Source of the DNA: Deltaproteobacteria bacterium RBG_16_54_18 | GTDB lineage: Bacteria; Desulfobacterota; B13-G15; RBG-16-54-18 | Assembly (NCBI GenBank): GCA_001797935.1 | Contig: MGQT01000112.1 | Span: 1-11,913, forward strand | Direction of reading: 5' to 3' | DNA length: 11,913 bases | Made by a program: the position numbers and the translations under genes | In this document: one piece after another, positions 1 to 6,543 of the stretch | Position numbering within the stretch: the stretch's first letter is position 1 | Layout of the letters: each line of letters starts with the position of its first letter | The notes under the pieces: generated by a model | The model's database searches: none | Told to the model about the DNA's origin: nothing | The model's input: the letters and a program-made list of their open reading frames with translations, nothing else

Positions 1-761
1 TCCCCCTCGGGCTCTTCGGAGATGTCTATGAGGTGCGCGAGGAGTTGGGTCCTCTCGATATGGCGCAAAAACCGGCTCCCCAGCCCTTGCCCCTGATGTG
101 CCCCGGCGATCAGCCCCGGGATGTCGGCCATGACAAAGGTCTTGTGCTCCCCATACGAGACCACGCCGAGGTTGGGGATAAGGGTGGTAAAGGGGTAATC
201 CGCTATCTTGGGGCGGGCGGCGGATACGCGGCTCAAGAGCGTGGATTTTCCTACGTTGGGGCGCCCCACGAGACCGACATCGGCTAGGAGCTTGAGTTCG
301 AGCTGCAACTGCCGTTGCTCCCCTTCCTCGCCGGGCTGTGCAAAACGGGGGGCCTGACGGGTTGCCGTGGTAAACCAGGCATTCCCTTTGCCGCCGCGTC
401 CCCCCTTGGCCGCAATATACTGGTCTGTTGCCCTTACCAGGTCCTTGAGCACCTCCTTGGTCTCCGCGTCCTTTATCACGGTGCCGACGGGCACCGGGAT
501 AATAAGCGTCTCGGCGCTCTTGCCCGTTTTATTCTGCCCCTGCCCGTGTCCTCCGTTGTCTGCTCGATAGTTTTTTTGATATCGCAAGTCCAACAGGGTA
601 GAGAGCCCCTCCTGGGCGACCACGATGACGTCACCCCCCATGCCGCCGTCGCCGCCGTTCGGCCCCCCCCGGGGGACAAACTTCTCACGACGGAAGCTCA
701 CGCATCCCCTTCCCCCGTGACCCGCTTTGACAGAAATGGTGGTTTCGTCGATAAATTGCAT
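1..761 (-). CDS. obgE: GTPase ObgE/CgtA, N-terminal 253 residues (3' end off window)
   Basis: Obg-family GTPase, which binds the 50S subunit and acts in late ribosome assembly and stress or growth control. The reading frame is open from the ATG at 761 to the window edge. Residues 1-158 form the glycine-rich Obg fold (repeated GGxGG, such as GGPNGGDGG at 32-40 and GGRGGKGNAW at 120-129). The G domain follows: P-loop GRPNVGKS at 166-173, switch region YPFTT at 189-193, and G3 DIPG at 213-216 followed by an Obg-like GxGLGxxFLRHIER stretch. The NKxD motif and C-terminal domain lie outside the window. It is the last visible gene of the rplU-rpmA-obgE unit, a widely conserved order, 66 bases after rpmA. 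There is no strong Shine-Dalgarno sequence; the best candidate, GGGGTG, lies in a small hairpin at 768-783. Confidence 0.97.
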   Translation of the reverse strand, partial: MQFIDETTISVKAGHGGRGCVSFRREKFVPRGGPNGGDGGMGGDVIVVAQEGLSTLLDLRYQKNYRADNGGHGQGQNKTGKSAETLIIPVPVGTVIKDAETKEVLKDLVRATDQYIAAKGGRGGKGNAWFTTATRQAPRFAQPGEEGEQRQLQLELKLLADVGLVGRPNVGKSTLLSRVSAARPKIADYPFTTLIPNLGVVSYGEHKTFVMADIPGLIAGAHQGQGLGSRFLRHIERTQLLAHLIDISEEPEG

Positions 762-767
762 GGCAGC

Positions 768-783
768 ACCCCACAGCTGGGGC
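768..783 (-). promoter_or_regulatory. Small hairpin over the obgE ribosome-binding region
   Basis: On the minus strand CCCCA and TGGGG pair around the loop GCTG, with one possible outer G-U pair. The 3' arm carries the only purine-rich stretch able to serve as a Shine-Dalgarno for obgE, seven bases before the ATG. No T-run follows, so this is not an intrinsic terminator. An effect on obgE translation is inferred. Confidence 0.45.
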
Positions 784-827
784 TTTTAAGCGTACGTGAA
801 CAAATGGGAAAACGAAGTAAGGAAATG

Positions 828-1097
828 CTATGAGGCTGGGGCATCGAGCGGGTAGACGCTGACCTTCTTCTTCTCTTTACCCACCGATTTATACTGTACC
901 ACGCCGTCGATCTTGGCGAAGATGGTGTGGTCGCGGCCAAGCCCCACGTTGTCACCGGGGAAGATCCGCGTCCCCCGCTGTCGCACCAAGATGCTACCTG
1001 CCGTAACTGCCTGACCGCCGAACCGCTTTACGCCCAGCCGCTGGCCGGCGCTATCCCTTCCGTTTCGGGAGCTTCCTCCCGCCTTTTTGTGGGCCAC
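828..1097 (-). CDS. rpmA: 50S ribosomal protein L27
   Basis: Ribosomal protein L27, whose N-terminus reaches towards the peptidyl transferase centre. The 89-residue length fits the family. The signature start MAHKKAGGSSRNGRDS and the core GQRLGVKRFGGQAV, ILVRQRGT and PGDNVGLGRDHTIFA are present. The start is GTG, not ATG; it is fixed by the invariant AHKKAGGSS that follows and by a GGAGGAGGG ribosome-binding site a few bases upstream. There is no Firmicutes-type cleaved N-terminal extension. The first 47 bases overlap the 3' end of rplU in another frame. The C-terminus, from about residue 76, is lysine-rich and then ends in PLDAPAS, a slightly unusual tail. Confidence 0.97.
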   Translation of the reverse strand: MAHKKAGGSSRNGRDSAGQRLGVKRFGGQAVTAGSILVRQRGTRIFPGDNVGLGRDHTIFAKIDGVVQYKSVGKEKKKVSVYPLDAPAS

Positions 1098-1425
1098 TTT
1101 TCCCTCCTCCTTGCGCTGCAGTGATATCCTTGATCTCTACCCAGCTATAGTCCTGCCGATGCCCTTGTTTCAGCCGGTAGTTCTTTCTGCGCTTATACTT
1201 GAAGATGACGATCTTTTTCCCCCGCCGCTGCGAGGCGATGGTGCCGACGACCTTCATCCCGGCCACCGTGGGGTTGCCCACCTGGAGGCCGTTATCGTCC
1301 TTGATCAAGAGGACCTGGTCTAACTCGATGGTGTCCCCTACCGCGCCGCCCAACCGCTCGACCCGGATGACGTCCCCTTTGCTGACCTTATATTGCTTCC
1401 CGCCTGTCTCTACAACCGCATACAT
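1051..1425 (-). CDS. rplU: 50S ribosomal protein L21 with C-terminal extension
   Basis: Ribosomal protein L21 of the large subunit, which contacts 23S rRNA. Family features are the start MYAVVETGGKQYKV, the block DVIRVERL, and the basic signature FKYKRRKNYRLKQGHRQ at about residues 75-91. At 124 residues it is about 20 longer than the usual L21 of about 103. The extra tail is rich in Gly, Lys and Arg and is translated from bases that also hold the ribosome-binding site and first 16 codons of rpmA. The start is the ATG at 1423-1425, with GGGGAGG upstream at a rather long distance. It is the first gene of the rplU-rpmA-obgE operon, behind two promoters at 1485-1541. Confidence 0.97.
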   Translation of the reverse strand: MYAVVETGGKQYKVSKGDVIRVERLGGAVGDTIELDQVLLIKDDNGLQVGNPTVAGMKVVGTIASQRRGKKIVIFKYKRRKNYRLKQGHRQDYSWVEIKDITAAQGGGKSGPQKGGRKLPKRKG

Positions 1426-1484
1426 ACGCCTAGTAACCTCCCCTTATATTTACCGCAAAAAGCCGGTACCCTCCACTTGATTAT

Positions 1485-1514
1485 ATTGTACCAGAAAAGA
1501 AAGGAAATTGTAAA
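1485..1514 (-). promoter_or_regulatory. Promoter P2 of rplU-rpmA-obgE
   Basis: A second possible promoter lies just downstream of P1 on the minus strand: TTTACA (1509-1514), 18 bases, TACAAT (1485-1490). A further TATAAT overlaps the end of the -10. Its -35 overlaps the P1 -10, so the two would exclude each other. Confidence 0.5.
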
Positions 1515-1541
1515 TTTAAAGTAATACGGCAGAATTGTCAA
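1513..1541 (-). promoter_or_regulatory. Promoter P1 of rplU-rpmA-obgE
   Basis: On the minus strand a perfect -35 TTGACA (1536-1541) is followed after 17 bases by TAAATT (1513-1518). It lies about 90-120 bases upstream of the rplU ATG and is the best sigma70-type promoter in the window. An imperfect inverted repeat (1532-1560) overlaps the -35 box. Confidence 0.75.
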
Positions 1542-1560
1542 GAAAGAATTTGACAAATTC
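1532..1560. repeat. Imperfect inverted repeat over the rplU -35 box
   Basis: GAATTGTCA (1532-1540) and TGACAAATTC (1551-1560) are inverted copies differing by one T, with a 10-base spacer. The left arm includes most of the P1 -35 box. It could be a repressor operator, or simply two TTGACA-like boxes facing each other; the sequence alone does not decide. Confidence 0.45.
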
Positions 1561-1852
1561 GGGTTTATACATGACGGGTGGCCATACCGATGAGACTCTG
1601 TTCAGGTGCCGAAGCGATTTACTTCATAATGCCTCCTCTCTTTCTTCCAAAACCTGCGACGTCTGTGCCGAGTGTCCTCGTCCCCCGGGGGAAAAGATGG
1701 TCTCCTAGGGGAAAAATGGGCCATAGACGAGAACCTTGGGCGCCATGTCCATATCACGGTAACCGGATAAAACTAAAACAGAGAGTGATATCCATGACGA
1801 CTCTATTTAAAATGGCGAGATTAAAAAGGCACCATGAGGCTTTTATTTTCCC
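1561..1852. other. Intergenic DNA between divergent units; no gene seen
   Basis: Neither strand holds a convincing coding region. The longest plus-strand frame (1578-1856) has no family resemblance, no good ribosome-binding site and an implausible composition. A 20-base imperfect tandem repeat is seen at 1681-1700 and 1701-1720 (shared core GGGGAAAA). The minus strand has AGGAGGC before ATG AAG TAA at 1619-1637. No known riboswitch could be recognised. Confidence 0.5.
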
Positions 1853-1881
1853 TTGACTTCATTCGCCCAAAGGTGTAAAAA
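1853..1881 (+). promoter_or_regulatory. Likely promoter of the transglycosylase-pgsA unit
   Basis: TTGACT (1853-1858) is followed after 17 bases by TAAAAA (1876-1881), about 50 bases before the GTG start at 1930. The -35 matches at five of six positions; the -10 is weak. Confidence 0.5.
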
Positions 1882-1929
1882 GAAGCTGTATTTTTTGAGC
1901 AATAAAGCAGGTGCAGCGGAGGAAAAAAC

Positions 1930-2544
1930 GTGCGCTTTGTCACGATAATAGGAATATTGTTCTTTGCGGGGATATGCTATTCTCCCGCGTTTGCCGATAT
2001 ATTTCTCTATGTGGATAAAGAAGGGGTAATGCACTTCTCCAACGCCCCGACCCAGGGACGTTACCGCGTCTATATGCGGGAGTCTTCCGGCCTGTCGACT
2101 CCCATAGTGGCGAGCTATAAGCCCGACACGGACAAATACGATCCTTTCATCACCCAGTCCTGCCGCCTGCACGGGGTCGATTTTGCCCTGGTCAAGGCCG
2201 TCATAAGGGCAGAATCGTCCTTTGATCCTTACGCCATCTCCATTAAGGGGGCGGAAGGCTTGATGCAGCTCATGCCGGAGACCTCAAAACGGCTCAACGT
2301 CGCCAACCCCTTTAATCCTCAGGAAAACATCGCCGGCGGCGTGCAGTACCTGAAATATCTCTTGGATCGTTTTAATGCCGACCTTAAGCTTTGCTTGGCC
2401 GCGTATAACGCCGGAGAGACCACGGTCGCGCAGATCAAGGGGATCCCCAACTATCGAGAGACGAAAAACTATATCGCTGAAGTCCTCCGCTACTATCAGG
2501 AATATAAAAAGAAATCATCCCAGAATAGACTTGCGGAACAATGA
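1930..2544 (+). CDS. Periplasmic lytic transglycosylase (SLT family, DUF4124-like N-terminus)
   Basis: Predicted exported murein lytic transglycosylase, which cleaves the MurNAc-GlcNAc bond of peptidoglycan to give 1,6-anhydromuropeptides. Residues 1-22 are a signal peptide with an AFA cleavage motif before Asp23. A DUF4124-like strand pattern follows (FLYVDKEGVMHFSNAP, about 25-40). The SLT domain covers about 70-190: ES motif at 95-96 with the likely catalytic Glu95, GLMQLMPET at 110-118, and AYNAG at 158-162. At 204 residues it is a compact family member with no LysM repeat. The start is GTG, chosen because GGAGG lies just upstream and the signal peptide begins there. Its last bases overlap the pgsA start (ATGA), so the two are translationally coupled. 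Confidence 0.93.
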   Translation: MRFVTIIGILFFAGICYSPAFADIFLYVDKEGVMHFSNAPTQGRYRVYMRESSGLSTPIVASYKPDTDKYDPFITQSCRLHGVDFALVKAVIRAESSFDPYAISIKGAEGLMQLMPETSKRLNVANPFNPQENIAGGVQYLKYLLDRFNADLKLCLAAYNAGETTVAQIKGIPNYRETKNYIAEVLRYYQEYKKKSSQNRLAEQ

Positions 2545-3098
2545 CGGCGCGGACGGAAGAATTCTGGACCCTCGCGAACTACCTCACCCTCTTCCGCATA
2601 GCGGCCATACCTCTTGTTGCGGTCTTGCTCCTGTTCTATCCCGGAAAATGGCCGAGCTTTGCCGCGGCACTTATTTTTTTTCTCGGGGGCGTCAGCGACG
2701 TGCTTGACGGTTACCTTGCCCGCCGGAGGAACACGGTCAGCAACATGGGCAAGCTCCTCGACCCCCTGGCGGACAAGCTGCTGGTCGGAACCTCATTGAT
2801 CCTGCTGATACCCCTCGGATATGTCAGCGCGTGGATTGTGGCCGTGATCCTCGGCCGGGAATTGGCGGTAACCACCCTCCGGGGGGTTGCCGGAGCGCAG
2901 GGGATAATCATCGCGGCCAATTTCCTGGGGAAGATGAAGACCATCGCCCAACTGGCCGCCACGAACCTCCTTATCCTGCACTATCCCTTTTTCTCCATAC
3001 CCATCCATGAGCTCGGGACATTCCTGCTCTGGACCGCGCTGGTACTGACCATTTGGTCCGGCGCCGATTACTTCATTCGGTATCTCAAAAATTCTTAG
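2541..3098 (+). CDS. pgsA: CDP-diacylglycerol-glycerol-3-phosphate 3-phosphatidyltransferase
   Basis: Inner-membrane CDP-alcohol phosphatidyltransferase that makes phosphatidylglycerol phosphate from CDP-diacylglycerol and glycerol 3-phosphate, the first committed step to phosphatidylglycerol and cardiolipin. The full family motif is present: D53-x2-D56-G57-x2-A60-R61-x8-G70-x3-D74-x3-D78. Several hydrophobic membrane segments flank it. The opening LANYLTLFRIAAIPL is typical of PgsA rather than of PssA or CLS-type relatives, and 185 residues is the usual length. The ATG overlaps the stop of the transglycosylase gene; its own ribosome-binding site is weak (GCGGAAC), which fits coupling. Its TAG overlaps the TAA of the converging permease gene, leaving no room for a terminator between them. 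Confidence 0.93.
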   Translation: MTARTEEFWTLANYLTLFRIAAIPLVAVLLLFYPGKWPSFAAALIFFLGGVSDVLDGYLARRRNTVSNMGKLLDPLADKLLVGTSLILLIPLGYVSAWIVAVILGRELAVTTLRGVAGAQGIIIAANFLGKMKTIAQLAATNLLILHYPFFSIPIHELGTFLLWTALVLTIWSGADYFIRYLKNS

Positions 3099-3943
3099 GG
3101 TTCGATCCTCGGGTCCAAGGCATCCCGCAATCCTTCCCCCAGGAGGTTGTACCCCAGCACGGTCAGCAAGATCGCCAATCCCGGATAGAGCGAGAGCCAG
3201 TAGGCAATCTCGATATTGTCCTTGCCCGCGGTGAGGATATTGCCCCAACTCGGGGTAGGCGGTTGCACACCGATCCCCAAAAAACTAAGGGCCGACTCCG
3301 TGAGGATGGCCGCGCCGATACCCAATATCGCCGAGACAAAGACCGGTGCCAGGGCATTGGGAAGGATATGGCGGAAGATGATCCGCAGATCGCGCGCCCC
3401 CGCGGCCCGGGCCGCTACGACAAATTCGCGCTGTTTCAGGGAGAGAAATTCCGCCCTTACCAGCCGGGCCACCCCCATCCAGCTGGTGAGGCCGATGACG
3501 ATCATGATATTCCAGATGCTCGGCTCCAAGAGGGCAATGACCGCCAAGATGAGAAAAAAGGTGGGGAAGCAGAGCATGATGTCCACAAACCGCATCAGCA
3601 CGCTGTCCACCGCCCGCCCGTAGTAACCCGCAAGGGCCCCCAGGGTCATGCCGATGCAGATCGTGATCCCGACTGCCACGAAACCGACGAGCAGGGAGAT
3701 CCTCCCCCCCCAGATGACCCGGCTCAACACGTCCCTGCCGAGCTGATCGGTACCCAACGGGTGCGCCCAACTCGGCGGGCTGAGGACCGCATCGACATTG
3801 ATAAAGCCGGGGTCATAGGGGGCAATGATCGGCGCGAAAAGGGCGGAGATACAGAGCGTGCAGACCACGATCCCCCCTCCCATGGCGAGGTGGTTCCTTT
3901 TGAACTTGTACCAGAACAGCGCCCCGAGCGACCATGTCTTCAT
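3095..3943 (-). CDS. ABC transporter permease, DppC/OppC family
   Basis: Membrane subunit of a peptide/nickel-type ABC importer. The N-terminal OppC-like segment (about 5-50) precedes the typical HPLGTDQLGRDVLSR at 61-75. The binding-protein-dependent transport domain follows, with an EAA loop at about 173-200 (EFVVAARAAGARD, then HILPNALAP), the site that contacts the ATPase. The C-terminus GLRDALDPRIEP is the normal family end, so at 282 residues the gene is complete. It follows the DppB-like gene with an ATGA overlap (3940-3943). No binding protein or ATPase gene lies beside it, so the substrate cannot be named: peptides, nickel and sugars are all handled by this family. Confidence 0.93.
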   Translation of the reverse strand: MKTWSLGALFWYKFKRNHLAMGGGIVVCTLCISALFAPIIAPYDPGFINVDAVLSPPSWAHPLGTDQLGRDVLSRVIWGGRISLLVGFVAVGITICIGMTLGALAGYYGRAVDSVLMRFVDIMLCFPTFFLILAVIALLEPSIWNIMIVIGLTSWMGVARLVRAEFLSLKQREFVVAARAAGARDLRIIFRHILPNALAPVFVSAILGIGAAILTESALSFLGIGVQPPTPSWGNILTAGKDNIEIAYWLSLYPGLAILLTVLGYNLLGEGLRDALDPRIEP

Positions 3944-4920
3944 CGCTCCACCCTGATACGCGGATCCGCCAGGGCATAGGCAACATCCGCCGCGAGGTTC
4001 CCGAGAAGGGTCAGCACCGCCACGATCAAGAGCATCCCCATGATCAGGGGATAGTCCCGGGCCATGACGCTATAGAAAAAGAGCTGCCCGACCCCGGGGA
4101 TGGAGAAGATCGTCTCAAAGATGACGCTCCCCCCGATGAGGCTGGGGACCGAGAGCCCCATGAGGGTGATAAAGGGCAACAGGGCATTGCGCAAGGCATG
4201 CCGGTAGATCACCGCGCGCTCGGAAAGCCCCTTGGCCCGGGCCGTCGTGATGTAGTCCTGACGGATCACCTCCAGCATGGAAGAGCGCATGTACCGCGAT
4301 AGCCCCGCCAGCCCTCCGAAGGCCGACACCAGCACCGGCAGAAAGAGATGCCTTCCGATGTCGAAGACCTTCCCCGCCGGGGAAAGGGCCTCATACCCCA
4401 CGAGGGACCTCATCCCCGATATGGGGAGGATACTTAATTGTACCCCGAAGAGGATCATCAAGAGCAAGGCAAGCCAGAAGGTGGGGGTGGCATAGCCGAT
4501 AAAGACGAAGACGGTGCTCACCTGCTCCCCCCACGACCCCTGCCGTGTAGCCGCATGGACCCCGAGGGGTATCGCCGCCGCCACGATCAAGAGCAGCGAG
4601 AGGACATTGATGAGCAGGGTAATGGGGATCCGCTCGAAGATCTTCGCCGCCACCGGCCTGCCGTCCGGTGAAAACGAGGTGCCCAGGTCGAGGCGGGCGA
4701 CCTTCTGTAGCCACAGGACGTACTGAATATATAAGGGTTTATCGAGATTATAGTAGGCCCGCAGCCGCTCCCGCACTTCCTTGGTGACCTTGGGATTAAA
4801 CTCGGCCTGCATGCCGATGGGCTCACCCGGGGTCAGATGGATGACGGCAAAGGCAATCATCGTAATTCCCCACAGGAGCGGTATCATCATGAGAAGGCGT
4901 TTAATAAGGTATCGTACCAT
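3940..4920 (-). CDS. ABC transporter permease, DppB/OppB family
   Basis: Partner permease of the downstream DppC-like protein. The start MVRYLIKRLLMMIPLLWGI is the normal DppB beginning. About six membrane segments, an EAA loop (DYITTARAKGLSE, then YRHALRNALLPF) and the C-terminal ALADPRIR are present. I chose the ATG at 4918-4920 (326 residues). An in-frame ATG at 5040 would add 40 residues of unrelated sequence and would start upstream of the promoter at 4940-4968. A modest AGGGG ribosome-binding site precedes the chosen start. The order B then C fits dpp/opp operons, but the solute-binding protein and ATPases normally found with them are absent on both sides within the window. Confidence 0.93.
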   Translation of the reverse strand: MVRYLIKRLLMMIPLLWGITMIAFAVIHLTPGEPIGMQAEFNPKVTKEVRERLRAYYNLDKPLYIQYVLWLQKVARLDLGTSFSPDGRPVAAKIFERIPITLLINVLSLLLIVAAAIPLGVHAATRQGSWGEQVSTVFVFIGYATPTFWLALLLMILFGVQLSILPISGMRSLVGYEALSPAGKVFDIGRHLFLPVLVSAFGGLAGLSRYMRSSMLEVIRQDYITTARAKGLSERAVIYRHALRNALLPFITLMGLSVPSLIGGSVIFETIFSIPGVGQLFFYSVMARDYPLIMGMLLIVAVLTLLGNLAADVAYALADPRIRVER

Positions 4921-4939
4921 GCCCCTGTTCCAGTGTTCA

Positions 4940-4968
4940 TATGTAACGCGGTTCTCGCGGCGCGTCAA
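4940..4968 (-). promoter_or_regulatory. Promoter of the permease pair
   Basis: Minus strand TTGACG (4963-4968), 17 bases, TACATA (4940-4945). Transcription would start near 4933, giving a leader of only about 12 bases before the ATG at 4920. The -35 matches at five of six positions; the -10 is weaker. Confidence 0.55.
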
Positions 4969-5405
4969 GTGCCGCCGCGGAAAGAGCGACGGGAGGGAGA
5001 AAGTAAAAGGAGCCACGATGGCAATTGAGATCCTTGCCACTATTTTTTTAGCAAAGTCGGGAGGTAAGACCAGTCCGCCATTCTCGTGTTTGCTGCCGAG
5101 AGGAGGGGCTTATGGGCGGTCTTTTGCACCTACCTCTGGTAGTTCATCTCCATTGGTATTTTGGTCTTATGGGGCATGCGGGAGCACTAGCCATCACATA
5201 TCAACGCTTTATCAACGCTTATATTTAACAAGAGAGAAACACGGTCATTTTGATAGTTCATTTTGAACGGGATTCATTATGCACGTACAGCCAGAGAGAA
5301 TGCCGAGCAGCTCTCAAATATCAGTAGCATAATGTGCTGGGTTGACCCTGGACACGCATGATCCCTCGTTCAGCGCGGGTAGGGTTTGCTGCCGTGCCGT
5401 ATGGC
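4969..5405. other. Gene-free stretch upstream of the permeases
   Basis: No convincing gene on either strand. A plus-strand frame at 5018-5266 has AAAAGGAG before its ATG, but its 82-residue product has no recognisable features. An 11-base tandem repeat lies at 5199-5220, and a small palindrome (GTTCA-TTT-TGAAC) at 5256-5268. I saw no remnant of a binding protein or ATPase gene, but did not test this by alignment. Confidence 0.45.
5199..5220. repeat. 11-bp tandem direct repeat
   Basis: TATCAACGCTT occurs twice head to tail (5199-5209 and 5210-5220), followed by AT-rich sequence. The spacing is one helical turn, so both copies face the same side of the DNA, as in paired operator sites. The first copy with the next bases also fits the IHF consensus WATCAANNNNTTR. 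Confidence 0.7.
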
Positions 5406-5436
5406 AGGGGGGATGGTTTTAAGACCTCTCCCCCCT
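5406..5436 (-). terminator. Hairpin downstream of atpE, likely terminator
   Basis: Arms AGGGGGGA and TCCCCCCT (8 bp) are extended inside by GGT/ACC. It begins about 35 bases beyond the atpE stop. There is no T-run on either side, so termination would be imperfect, or the hairpin may instead protect the 3' end of the atp transcript. Confidence 0.5.
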
Positions 5437-5472
5437 ACACAGACGTCATAGACTCACGATGGTGCTTGCTTA

Positions 5473-5811
5473 TTAAATCTTTAATGTCATGATGATCGCG
5501 ATGACAAAGGCATAGATGACCAACGACTCGATCATGGCCAGACCGATGATCATGGGGCCGAACATCTTCCCTGCGGCAGCCGGGTTTCTCGCGATCCCTT
5601 CGAGGGCTGCGGCAAGGCCGCGACCCTGGCCCAAGGCCCCGCCAAATGCGGCGATGCCGATGCCGATTCCCGCCCCGATGGCGATGGCCATCTTTACCTC
5701 GGCGGGCAGCCCTGCTGCTGCCTCGGCAGGCTGCTCGGCGGCCAAGGCCACGGCAGTTCCCAGCAGGGCGAGGGCGATAACAACTAACATACATAATGCG
5801 GTCTTTCTCAC
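5473..5811 (-). CDS. atpE: ATP synthase F0 subunit c with N-terminal extension
   Basis: Proteolipid c subunit that forms the rotor ring of F-type ATP synthase. The core from about residue 40 is a two-helix hairpin: a glycine-rich first helix (IGAGIGIGIAAFGGALGQG), polar loop RNP at 75-77, and second helix with the ion-binding Glu95. Gln62, Glu95, Ser96 and Tyr100 align with Gln32, Glu65, Ser66 and Tyr70 of the Ilyobacter tartaricus sodium-binding c subunit, at the same 33-residue Gln-Glu distance; Leu97 replaces its Thr67. Residues 1-25 form a hydrophobic signal-like segment with an ALA motif, so the 112-residue precursor may be trimmed. The start is GTG at 5809-5811, behind AGGAGGT. It is the last gene of the F0 cluster, 30 bases after atpB. 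Confidence 0.95.
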   Translation of the reverse strand: MRKTALCMLVVIALALLGTAVALAAEQPAEAAAGLPAEVKMAIAIGAGIGIGIAAFGGALGQGRGLAAALEGIARNPAAAGKMFGPMIIGLAMIESLVIYAFVIAIIMTLKI

Positions 5812-5841
5812 GATGTGTTTACCTCCTTTTCACCGTTGATA

Positions 5842-6543
5842 TCAATGTTCATGCCCCTCGATGGCCAAAGAAAAATAGCTCATGGAGAGGAGGATGAATA
5901 CAAACGTCTGGATGATGGCCACAAGGACCCCCAAGAACATCATGGGAAGGGGGAGCAGCCATGGAACCAGGAAAAAAAAGACGGCGGTGGCCGTATGGTC
6001 CCCGAAGATGTTGCCGAAGAGACGGATGGAAAGTGAGACCGGGCGCACACAGTGGCCGATGAGTTCAATAATGATCATAAGCGGTGCCAGCGCAAGAAGC
6101 GGGCCGATGAACTGTTTGAGGTACTTGATCCCATGCTCCCGAAAGCCGTAATAGTGCGTGAGGACAAAGACGGTGACGGCGCAGGCGGCGGTGGTGTTGA
6201 TGTTGCTGGTGGGAGACTGAAAACCGGGGATCATCCCCAAAATATTGGAGAGAAGGATGAAGAGGGCGAGGGTGCCGATAATGAGCATGAACTCCGGTCC
6301 CCGTGGTCCCATTTGCTCCTTGACAAGCTTGAGGAGCGATTCTACGATCACTTCCCCGGCGGTGCGGAAGGTCAAACGCCCCTCGGCGAGATATGATCTT
6401 TTTCCCCCCTTGCGTATGCCCCGGGCCCCCAGGGCCGCGACGACCATGAGGACGACGATCACGATTATGGCATAGGCGACATGGGAGGGGAGGAGGTTTA
6501 ACAGGGGTATCATGTTGACGACGCTGAATCCTTCATGCCCCAT
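5842..6543 (-). CDS. atpB: ATP synthase F0 subunit a
   Basis: Stator a subunit, which forms the ion half-channels against the c ring. Several membrane segments are evident. The essential arginine is Arg174 in the motif SIRLFGNIFGDH (172-183), equivalent to Arg210 of E. coli; Gln212 in the last helix fits the conserved E. coli Gln252. Earlier family marks are NILGMIPGFQSPTSNINTT (about 100-118) and HYYGFREHG. The 233-residue length is usual for the shorter bacterial a subunits. The ATG at 6541-6543 is preceded by GAGGAG at seven bases. It overlaps the end of atpI by 11 bases, suggesting coupling. Confidence 0.96.
   Translation of the reverse strand: MGHEGFSVVNMIPLLNLLPSHVAYAIIVIVVLMVVAALGARGIRKGGKRSYLAEGRLTFRTAGEVIVESLLKLVKEQMGPRGPEFMLIIGTLALFILLSNILGMIPGFQSPTSNINTTAACAVTVFVLTHYYGFREHGIKYLKQFIGPLLALAPLMIIIELIGHCVRPVSLSIRLFGNIFGDHTATAVFFFLVPWLLPLPMMFLGVLVAIIQTFVFILLSMSYFSLAIEGHEH

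Noticed and set aside
1619..1637. Minus-strand AGGAGG followed by ATG AAG TAA, a two-codon reading frame
   Set aside because: Could be a regulatory minimal frame, but no gene follows it in the sense needed before rplU and no promoter was seen; likely chance.
3053..3979. Long plus-strand open frame (308 codons) over the DppC-like gene
   Set aside because: Antisense to a well-supported permease; the product is Arg/Asp/His-rich low-complexity sequence typical of a shadow frame.
4921..5040. N-terminal 40-residue extension of the DppB-like protein
   Set aside because: It lies upstream of and across the likely promoter, does not resemble DppB, and the family's normal start is the ATG at 4920.
5018..5266. 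Plus-strand frame of 82 codons with AAAAGGAG before ATG
   Set aside because: Ribosome-binding site is good, but the peptide has no domain, signal or plausible composition; kept only as a note in the gap entry.
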